A stretch of DNA of 64,000 nucleotides. Source: Turnera subulata (Eukaryota > Streptophyta > Magnoliopsida > Malpighiales > Passifloraceae). Shown in pieces: positions 32,887 to 42,076 of this stretch (the first letter of the stretch is position 1; every line of letters starts with the position of its first letter). The DNA lies in assembly GCA_028386065.3 (NCBI GenBank), contig JAKUCV010006805.1:52950-116949 (forward strand), written 5' to 3'. The notes beneath the pieces were generated by a model that saw nothing but the letters and a program-made list of their open reading frames with translations, ran no database searches and was not told the DNA's origin. Made by a program: the position numbers and the translations under genes.

Positions 32887-35107
32887 TTACTTTAGTTTAA
32901 TATCTAGTAAAATAGATGCACTATAATGCAGTAATGAGAATATTGCCAGTTTCCATCCCCAAGTCCGTATTAATCCCTTCAGTGCACAAGTAACACAATT
33001 AGACCATACAAGTAAGATAGAGTGTTCTCTTCTCAGGTATCCATCCAGTTGGACTTTTGGCCGGTGTCTGTCATTTTTAGAAGGCCATGCAAGCATAACA
33101 TGCCCGAATTGGAGAAGAAAAGCTACCACTGTGACTGCTCTAACTATGAACTCGTTAGTTTCTAGCCATCCACCCGCGGCTAGCGTGAAAGTTTCTTGGT
33201 TTTGCTTTGGCATGAACAAGGCTTCAAAGTTTATCACTAAAGGGATCATGTGCCCCAGAAGAAGTACTACAAGCATGAGTAATGAGAAGAAGGGGAACAC
33301 ACTTGGGCGTTTCTTCACATACAAGATTTGATATCCCACGGTGAGACAGACAAGAGGGTTGGAGATCAAAGCCATGATAATCTCCAAATCCATCCTCCAT
33401 ATTGACTCTCTTGCTTGGCTTGCGTAATAAGCAACCTCAGTGAAGGAGATAGGCTTGAAATAGAGAGTTTAAGATTCATCCCTGGTGCTTTCAATGCTCC
33501 CCTCAATGTGACTATTAACTGAATCTCACACGAACCTCAGTCTTGTGAGTCAATAATCTGTGTTCTTGATATATCTGAAAGAAGATATTTGCAGCCTACC
33601 ATGCACAGGATTCCTGTTTCAGAATTGTAAATCCCTTCTGCAGAGACCTGAAATTTGAAACTTCACCTGATAAATTGTATAGCAGATCACTTGCTTCTTC
33701 CTTTCGTATTCTGTATGTAATCATGTAGCTGATATTGAACGAGTTACTGTGGTATTAGCGTTACCCAGAGTGGAGTTTCCAGGTCCTGAAACTGTCATGA
33801 CTGATGAGAAGTAGGCATTCTGTGCTTGATCTCCCACAAAGATTGGCTGCATTCCTGCATGCTGCCCCGTCCAGTTCTTCTTCCTCTGGAATTTTTGATT
33901 CTGAAACCAAAACTCATATCTTGTAATTTGACATCTGGGTACACCCTCCCTTTATCTTTTGCCAGGCTTCACTGGACAAGATTTTTTGGCCTTTTCAACC
34001 AAAGTGTACTCATACTTCAATCCTGGAATCCTATTTACATCTCTCCCATAACTTTGGAACGCAATTCTGTTGAAGTATCCAGGATCACTTGCAGTTTTGT
34101 TGCTCCAAACTTGTCCGAAGATGCCAGTGGTGTTCCTGATTGACCAAACTGCATATATGGAACCTCAAACTCAGCCTTATTGAGCAATCGCCAACATAAG
34201 AACTATCTGAATACTTAGCTGCGCTTAAGATTCTACATGCAGCAACACACAGCCAGCCGGTTATTAGCTGCATCCCATGATCCTTCTGCAACCAGTGATG
34301 TGCTGGGATTGAAAAGGCTGTAATAATTACCATAACTGTTGCTGTGGAAGTGCACCAGAAATCTGAAGCTTTGTCCATCATCTGAGCAATGAAGTAGAAG
34401 GAATGACATGAATTGAGGCAAATATCCAATTTTCTCACCATCAAGCTTAAGCACACAAGTAAAAACTCGTTTCTCACCACCTCCCATTTCATTGGAGCTT
34501 GATGAACCCACCATGCACAGCTTACTACTGGATTTTAACCAGAACCTTTCTAGTTCAGAACTCAATGCGCCCTTCTCAGACATAATAGTAGAGTATGTGT
34601 AACTATATGATAGTTGTGGCACATATAGTACACCGAAGTTTCAAGGATCAAACTCGCCTCAATTTTGTAGACTTCATCTACATCAGTAGATAGAAATTTT
34701 GGGTATGAAACAACAGGAGTCTCCCGTTCGCTGATCCGTATAGTACACGGATGAGTTCGGATGATTTGTCATTTCCTCACCACCATGGAAGTAGCCATCC
34801 TGGTTGGGAGGAAAAGGAATGGTAATGAATATTTGAGGAGCAGACTCAGGAGTTGTCTCAGGAACCAAAGGGCCACAATGTTGGCTATAAGGAACTTCAG
34901 TTTTTGAGCAAGAAACCAAAGTGGAATAGAAGATTGTGGAAATAAACAAGAATTTGGCAACCTGAAGCCATGATTGCAGATAAAATATCCTGGAAATGTG
35001 AGCATAACAGAACTCATATCCATATGGTTGATTTCTTCATGCTTGGTGACGATAAGTGAGGGACAGAAGAAATTGAATTGGAAGATTAGCACAGTTGCAC
35101 TTTCCAT
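32887..35107 (-). pseudogene. DUF2921 pseudogene A' (inverted copy)
   Basis: Minus-strand pieces align along the full intact gene at 56,018-58,975. 35,107-34,683 is the N-terminus (MDMSSVM, then PYSQHCGPLVPE). 34,622-34,085 covers the middle (EKGALSSELERFW, KLCMVGSSSSNEM). 33,393-32,887 covers the membrane region (IIMALISNPLVCLTVGYQI, LLGHMIPLVINFEALFMPKQ). Frames change several times, and about 400 bp of the C-terminal region is deleted, so the frame jumps from GWKLA to sequence that is 3' UTR in the intact gene. Not functional. Confidence 0.85.
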
Positions 35108-35109
35108 TG

Positions 35110-35789
35110 CAGCCCCAAAGAATTTGGAGGCCTAATAATTGTAACTTGGTTTAAGTCTTTCTCCCCTTGACTAAGCTAACATTCTTTCGTAAATGTAGAT
35201 CAAAGTGATTGCTCCTCCTTTATGGAAATCGAAACAAACCACCATTTATTTTAGTGTTTTTTTTTATTATTTTGTCTCAAGTTGGCGGACTAGTGGCACA
35301 ATTTCTAACCACTGTGGCTTAGGCAGGTTAAGCACAGAACACATCCACTTATTTCTCTGATCCATATATGTACAAATTGATCCAAAATGATTTATAAGGG
35401 TCAAGCTCTCTCTCCAATGGCCCCTAGTAGTGAAGCTGCGTAAATCCAGCCAATGTTCAGTACATAATGAGCACCAACTTCACCAACTATCCAAAAGGAA
35501 CCAAATTCAAGAAATTGTTTGACGTACAGAGAAAGATAGGCAGGACCCTCACTAGCAATCGCCAATTTCTGCAAGCTTCAGTGAAGACGATATGATCCTC
35601 AAAACTGTCCATTAAGTTCCCCCAAAAATCCATTGTTTGGTATTATCAGAACTACACAAAACACGTGGATTCGGGCGAATTGGAGGGAATTATAGATATT
35701 TGTCTCCCAGCCCATTTGCATCAAGCCCACTTGAGTACCAAAATCATCTGGAAAAGGCCCAACTTTATAAGACGGACACTAAAAAACGA
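35110..35789. other. Intergenic; edge of the inverted duplication
   Basis: Similarity to 55,750-55,830 (GGCCTCCA(A/T)ATTCT(T/C)TGGGG) shows the inverted duplication extends to about 35,150-35,170. No gene beyond that until the tRNA. Confidence 0.5.
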
Positions 35790-35861
35790 CGCCGTTGCCG
35801 GGGATCGAACCCGGGTCACCCGCGTGACAGGCGGGAATACTCACCACTATACTACAACGAC
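35790..35861 (-). tRNA. tRNA-Asp (GTC)
   Basis: A 72-base cloverleaf on the minus strand: acceptor stem GTCGTTG/CAACGGC with discriminator G, D arm AGTATAGTGGTGAGTAT (A box), anticodon loop CTGTCAC with anticodon GTC (plus-strand 35,826-35,828), and T arm GGTTCGATCC (B box). The 3' CCA is not encoded, as usual in eukaryotes. Six T follow directly on the minus strand (35,781-35,786), a Pol III terminator, and a CAACA motif lies just upstream. It looks functional. Confidence 0.97.
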
Positions 35862-36483
35862 TTTGTTGTGCAACTTCGATCTAAAACAAAAATAAATATA
35901 TGACTAAATATATCGACAACAACAAAGCCTTGCATGTCCAAAATGACTGCCGGGTATAACCTAAACTAGAAGGCCGGCCTCGCTTTGCTTCGGGAGGTGA
36001 TGTCTAACCTTTTATATGTTGTAAATAATTCATGCCTATTTGACGTTGTTGATAATTCTTATTGAACATCGGTTACTTTTAATTGCAACACATAAATACA
36101 ATTTTTATGTTTATATGTGAGAAAATCATCCGTCACTTGTTATTTGGTAAAATAGGAAAAATATAAGTACATGTCTCCTTGTTTTGTGCTCAGGTCCATT
36201 TTAATGTAGGACTTAATTGGAACTTTTGGCCTAAAATTTGTAAATAACTAACTTGTAGTAATGAATAGATGCCTGGAGTCAGTGGAGAGCATCTCTAATC
36301 ACTGTTTTCCGGTAGATGCGTGCAATTAGATGTTATTTCTTTGCTATCAAGCTTCCAATCTTGGTTATGTGATTATGTTTAGTAGGTCATTGAGGCAGTG
36401 CATTTGCTTGCCTAGATATATGCCTCCTCTATAGTCCACATACATCTGGGATGTAGGTGTACCGCCTGATCAGTCAGTCACTT

Positions 36484-37250
36484 AGGGAGATTGTTTTGTA
36501 GAATTCCTGAGAGAAATGTTGTTTCTTGGACAGCCATGATTGGCGGGTTTGCTTGGAATGGTTTCCATCAAGAGGCATTGCTGCTTTTTCTTGAGATGAT
36601 GAGGAGCTCTGGTATCAGACCAAACAGGGAGACTATCATTTCACTTGCTTATGCTTGTGCTGCAATGGAGTTTCCTCGTCTTGGCAAGTATAGTTAAACT
36701 CTTACCTGATCATTAATGGCTTGGAGGACGATGGCAGGTTATGTAAGAGCCTTAATCACATGTATATTTCGCTTGGTATCTTGGATTATGCGCACTGTAT
36801 ATTCAACAAATCAACGCAGAATCAATGTAGTCCAGTCAGTTAATTGTTTGATTAGCGGTTATGTTCGAACTGCCCAGTTGGAGAAGGCTCAAAACCTATT
36901 TGACTCTGTACCCATCCGGGATAATTAAGGTAACATGGACTTCAATGATCGATGCAGTGGTGGAGGCCCAGGGGGGCTGAGGGTGGCCATGGCCCCCTCT
37001 AGATTTTTGATTTTCCTATTTGAGTCCTATTAAAATTTACATTTGGTCCCTCTTAGATTTTATTCTTTTTACATAAGTCCTTATTATTAGGAAAAAAAAT
37101 TTATATTGACCCCCTCTAAAAAATTTGTTTAGCTCCGCCATTAGATCGATGGTTATTTTGATATTGGACATGTATCCAAGGCTTGCCACCTATGGTTGGA
37201 GGGAGCAACTTTCCTTACTAAACGATATAAGGAATGTGGCCAAGGTTGGC
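36484..37250 (+). pseudogene. PPR (PLS-type) pseudogene, interrupted by a MITE
   Basis: [20 protein letters not shown] followed by [20 protein letters not shown] and [12 protein letters not shown] are classic PLS-class pentatricopeptide repeats, which in plants act in RNA editing and processing in organelles. Further repeat pieces are NCLISGYVRTAQLEKAQNLF (36,840-36,905) and, once the MITE at 36,955-37,143 is removed, VTWTSMIDGYFDIGHVSKAC. Stops and a frameshift near 36,690 disrupt the gene; only about three repeats of a normally 500+ residue protein remain. Confidence 0.75.
36947..37151. mobile_element. hAT-type MITE (189 bp) with 8-bp target duplication
   Basis: GATCGATG is duplicated at 36,947-36,954 and 37,144-37,151 around a 189-bp element that starts CAGTGGTGGAGGCC and ends AGCTCCGCCATTA, imperfect inverted repeats of the CAGTGGCGGAGC type. 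No coding capacity. Removing it and one target copy restores the PPR reading. Confidence 0.88.
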
Positions 37251-37990
37251 AAGTTGCAATACACTCATACTGATATATATGAGGCATATCGTTTTCCAGC
37301 CATCGTCTTCGAATTGGCAAGGGATCGACATGTAGATTCCCTTATCTTGAATGCCTATGACAGAAGAGGCTACCTGATACGTGAAGGTGGCAAGTGCTGC
37401 TTGAGAGAATCGCCTTCCTTAAGGACCTTAGGCAAATATGGTGACCGTTCATCCTCCTCCTACAACAAGATTTTTTTTCTACATAAGGGGTACTTTCCCT
37501 TTGGAGGCGATCAGGAGTTTGGTCCTCGTCGACTGCGTCATCTTCCTTGATGCTTGTGATTTTTCTACTTGTTGGCGCAACTTGAACGAGTTGCGGTTGG
37601 TGGGTTGTCAGTTCTGGCCCAAACAGAAGCCGGCCAATATAGTTTTGGGTTCACAGCTCGCAAAGCTAACTATGGAATCCAACAAGTTGCCTCAAAACAT
37701 CTGCAGGAGGAGTCAGATTTCAGGACCAGGGGTTAAGGTTTTTTGGCTTGTGCAAGATTGTTAGTTGCACCAGGATTTGAATTTACCTGAAGTTCACTTC
37801 CCGTCTTTGGAACAGGCGGAAGTTGATGTGTCTTACTATATTATCTTACATCCAAAGTGAGAAGTTAATCTTAATGAGCTTAGTGTAACAGGGATTGTAC
37901 AGTATCAGAAGTCTTGCAGGAACAAGGTGTGTCTGAGTTTGTTCCATTTGTTACTAAGGTCTTGGAAATGCTGAATTTGTTTCATTGTCT
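37195..37990 (+). pseudogene. F-box/LRR gene relic
   Basis: Leucine-rich-repeat-type pieces of an F-box/FBD protein: VDSLILNAYDRRGYLIREGG (37,340 onwards), ESPSLRTL, VLVDCVIFLD, NLNELRLVGCQF, AKLTMESNK, then EVHFPSLEQAEVDVSYYII (37,790 onwards). Frames shift several times. The N-terminal F-box is not seen; the sequence runs directly from PPR-like into LRR-like coding DNA. AACTATGGAATCCAACAAGTT is identical to the F-box relic at about 7,390. Confidence 0.6.
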
Positions 37991-38111
37991 TCTGCTACAA
38001 CTCAGGTATGTCCATTAGCCACATGTTAGCAGTCTAACTACTCTTCCACAATCCCACAACAGAATGTTATCCATAACCCTAGTCGTATAGGCTCAAGATG
38101 AAGCAATTCGA

Positions 38112-38216
38112 TTCAAATTTTTTTCACCTATATTTTTTTAAAAAAAAATGTTGACTTGGGATAGAGGGATTTTTGTCTAATTGTTTGCAGTCTACACTTT
38201 ATAGATTTCTATATTA
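38112..38216 (+). repeat. Dispersed AT-rich repeat copy
   Basis: Shares TTTTTTTAAAA..AATGTTGACnTGG and GTCTACACTTTATAGATTTCTAT with copies at 5.95, 19.25 and 22.16 kb. Two of the four copies lie next to F-box/LRR relics. Confidence 0.6.
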
Positions 38217-38540
38217 GCTTTAAAGCAAACAAGTATTTCATTGGTTAAACTTTTAGTTGGCAAATCATTCTTAAAATCTGCTTGTTCTTCATCTCCCTCC
38301 AAAAGTAAAGTAATAACCTGGTACAGGGATGACGATATGGTTTCACCAAGATTAAAATTTCAATGAATGAAGAATCAAGACTAAGGGCGAATTGGGAGTT
38401 TTAATGATTTTTGAGAATTTATAGAATTTTGGTGTTGCAGTCACCTTAGGGTTTTGATGATGCCTCGATTCTACTCATATTAATTCACTTGCGTCAAACA
38501 CAAAAAAAAACTAAAATAAAATTATCCAATTAAACAATGC

Positions 38541-38965
38541 TATTCATTCCAGGTGGAGATGGAGGTCGCACTACCATTTTTTAATTAAAAAAAAAGAACT
38601 CGAGCAGCTACCAACCCATGAATACATTATTGATTGTTATACAATTATTTGGATTGCCATGAAATTCAGTTAGGCCGAAGAAAGAAACTTCATGATTGGT
38701 GCACAAAGCCAATCCAAACAAGTCGAGTAACTTTGCAAAAGCTAAAAGCCTAAACACATTGTAGCGAATCCTTGTCACGGCCCAATATAAACTGGCAGGC
38801 CAATAATTGGGCCTTCTTAGAGCAATTTTGTGCGATTTACCACTACTAGTTACTGCATCCCAGAGGAACAGTTTCCTGTTTTTGGGTGTGTAATAATTTG
38901 GCTAAAAATTTTACTAGGAGAGTAAGGAAAGAGAAAAAAGGAGAGGGAGGGTATACTCGTAGATT
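38541..38965 (+). repeat. Dispersed repeat family, copy 1
   Basis: The block from ATTCATTCCAGGTGG through CTACCAA, GAAATTCA, AATTGGGCC(T/A)TCTTA, TAATAATTTGGCTAAA to GAGAGGGnGGGTATAC recurs at 41,270-41,470 (partial) and 44,775-45,090. No coding content or clear terminal repeats. Confidence 0.65.
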
Positions 38966-38974
38966 AAACAACAT

Positions 38975-40557
38975 TATTACAGTTATGTTGACCAGCTCGC
39001 CTTAGTCGTTCTCTTCCAGATCTAACACATCATGATGTTCGACTAATTAATGTTTAGACCTAAACGTGTTCTGCATGGTATAAACCTATGAAAAAACCAG
39101 GAAGAAGACTTCATCATCTGAAGTTAAATTGCATAAATGAAAGAAAGTCGTAATCCCGCATAGACAGTGGCGGATCCAGGGGGGCAAGGGCACCCCCTAG
39201 GATCCAATATATATATATGTTTATATTGAAACTTATCAATATCCTGGCTGTGGCTTGGTGGTTGCAAGTCGTTAGTGACTCTGTGTTGCGTTATTTTGGC
39301 CAACTTTTCTCTAATTTTGCATACCTTTCCATTTAAACCCTTATTTTCTCATACTCTTTCAATTAAGTCCCTATAAATTTATTAGAGTAGCGATTTCGGC
39401 CCCTCTTAAAATTTTTTTCTGGATCAGTCCCTGCGCATAGACAAGCATGCACACTAGCTATTATCTATGCTTCTACCATTGCAACCCAAAAAAAAAATCC
39501 ATGCTTATACCATTTTAGTGTTCTCATGGGTGACTAATATTTTTTTTTGCTACAATCATATTCTTTTTTTTTATATTCACTTATATTAACTGGTCACTTG
39601 TATAGCTATAATTGAATTTTTTCGGGTACATATAATTGAATTTTTTTTTAAAAAAAACGACTCTCTTATCATGTTTCATTTTAATTTTGAATTATCAGCG
39701 TTTATGGGGATTTTGGTCCATTAGTTTTATCTTTTTAACGGTAAAAATTGGGCCACAGAGTATCATGAAAGCTTACATTTTATATTTTTTTCTTGGCTAT
39801 AATGTGAATAATAATAAAAAAAAAGAATATGATTGTAGTAAGTACATTACATAATATATAACACATCTATTGTATTTTGTATGTAATAGTCGATGCTATG
39901 TGTGCTCTTCTTTGTACACGAATGACAGCAGCACGTGTCAGCTTCCGATATTACTGGATATTCATATAAAAGTGGCGGGACCATAAGAACATAAAATCAA
40001 CTGCAGTGATTCGGCCTTTCGCAGAGAGACCGTAGGTGTTTCTCACGCGCACAGATGAAAAGTGAAAACAGATAACTGGGTTGAACGCTCGGCAGCCGCG
40101 CGTAGCGACACAGGTGAAAGAAAAAAACATAAAGAAAGGTTCAAGGCCCCCACTTTCTTCGAGATAGAATTAACTTTTCTTGAACGGTATTAGAGATAGA
40201 ATTAACAGTGACTTAACCTAGTGAATGATGAATACTGTGTAGTAATGAATACTGAATACTGCTTTATGAGAAGAAAGTGACTATGTGACTGTGTATACCC
40301 AGTTTCTTCTGAGAAGAATATAGTGTCTAAGCCGATATTGATCATCATTCTTCTCAGTTTTTTCCCATTTGTAAGTAATGAATACTGCTATACTCTCCTG
40401 TAAGACAAAAATAAACATAAAACCAAAACCTTCAATTACCCAAAAAAACATAAAAAAACCTATTAGCCTTCCATCTTGACTAATTAGGCTTTTAATTTCC
40501 ACAAGCTCAATTACTCTCCTAGCTAGACCAAGAACTCAAGATGATCAAGATGGGTAC
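38975..40557 (+). repeat. Duplicate of the DC1 gene upstream region
   Basis: Collinear with 8,640-9,990: TTGACCAGCTCGCCTTA, GAAGACTTCATCATCTGAA, the GCACACTAGCTA block, TGGGTGACTAAT, TAAGACAAAAATAAACA, CTTCCATCTTGACTAATTAGGC and ACTCTCCTAGCTAGACCAAG. It stops being similar right after ATGGGTAC, the first codons of the DC1 protein. A MITE is inserted at 39,165-39,433, whereas the hAT element of the other copy is missing here. AT-rich sequence unique to this copy lies between (39,600-40,380). Confidence 0.65.
39157..39441. mobile_element. hAT-type MITE (269 bp) with 8-bp target duplication
   Basis: CGCATAGA flanks 39,165-39,433. The element starts CAGTGGCGGATCCAGGGGGG and ends TCTGGATCAGTCCCTG, an imperfect inverted repeat of the same type as the MITE at 36,955. 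No ORF. Confidence 0.87.
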
Positions 40558-40559
40558 CA

Positions 40560-42076
40560 GGCTTTTAATCACCTTTTAATTTCTTTTTTTTTTCTTATCT
40601 CCCTTAATTACCTTCAATTCATTTTATTTAGGTGTGTGCTCCATTGTATGCTTCTCCAATGTTCATGTATATCTAGGCTTCTTAATTAAATTTCTCACTT
40701 TCCCCCCTCCAAGACTCCATTAGGCGACATCTTGAAATATTGAGACATAGATTTAGTTTGTGATCATGTAGAAGGGAAAAGATATTATCATTCAATATTT
40801 TTTCTCTGTACTTCATAATATCTGTGAAATCTTGGAAATTAAAGAACTAAACTTAGAGTGAGTTTTGTATGAACAAGCAATCTCTATGTGCTGGGTCGCT
40901 CTTGAACAATGGTTGTTTGTGTGGGGTTTTGTGTATATAGTCTCCTTCTCTAAATGACTTTGGTGTCCTTGTATGTACTGCAATTTCCTTTTTCATTGGA
41001 AATCCATATCTCGATCGTCTCGATCTATCATAGCTAGGAACCAGTGTTCATTTGTGCCTCTATTTCTTCCCAGAATGCCCTGATCCAGTTTCATTTGCCA
41101 TGAATTCATCTGTACCCTAACTCGTTTCCTGAACCCTTCTGGCGATGAATCACTAGTATAAAACGTTGAATCTGGCTTATATATGTATATATGCTTCTAG
41201 TTACGTATATATTTCTAGCCTCTAGGTAGTGAATAATTAATTTAACGTCCATATCACCAATGTACATAAAACCACAAAGTATATATTGGGTTGCCACTAT
41301 GAAATTCACGGCCCAAGAAGTGGCAGGCGATTAATTGGGCCATCTTAAAGCAATTTTTGTGAGATTTACTACTGGCTATCGAGGGAGGAATAGTTTCCTT
41401 TTTTGGATTTGTAATAATTTGGCTAAATTTTTCCTACGAGAAATAAATGAGAGAGGGTATACATTTAAAGTGAACTATTTCAAATATATATATATATATA
41501 TATTGAGAGTAACTATATTTAAAATTAGATCTTCATTTATTAACAAATGGTGGAAAGCGATTTGAGAGGAAGGGACCAACTAGTACAATTTAAACTATAT
41601 TCTTCAGTTATTGCCTAATTTTGGGCCATTAGTTAGGAACATAAAATTTTAAAGCTATTCCTACATTATAGAAAGTAGACTATTGTTAATTAATTCCAAT
41701 TCAAATTCCTCCTCATTCATCCTTCTTTGTAAATTTTGTATTTCCAAATTCGAATCCCCGTTTTATTTGGGTCAAGTTTTCAGTTTCGGAAATCTCAACT
41801 GGGGGAGGTCCACTGGTGCACCCATCTCCTGTCACCATTAAAAAAAGGTGCATCACCTAATCATGTACCAGATAAAAAATGAAAATAAACAAAGACCAAG
41901 AACTTGACCTTACTTTATTCGACCAAAAAAAAAAAAAGAACTTGACTTTATTCTAATCTTGTCTCGTGCAGACTCTATTCTTGTCTCTTCACAGCATAAT
42001 CCAGTTTAGACAAGCAAGCAAACACTTTTGTGCAGGTAGTCCAAGAAAGAAAAGAAGATATACAGAGGAAGAAATC
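40560..42076. other. Intergenic and 5' region of the DUF4220 gene
   Basis: Contains copy 2 of the dispersed repeat (41,270-41,470) and an AT microsatellite near 41,487-41,504. A possible leader intron ends near TTGTGCAG at 42,036. No other gene. Confidence 0.5.

Noticed and set aside
41966..42076. N-terminal extension of the DUF4220 protein
   Set aside because: It would require a GTG start; the ATG at 42,077 has good context and fits the family's usual beginning.
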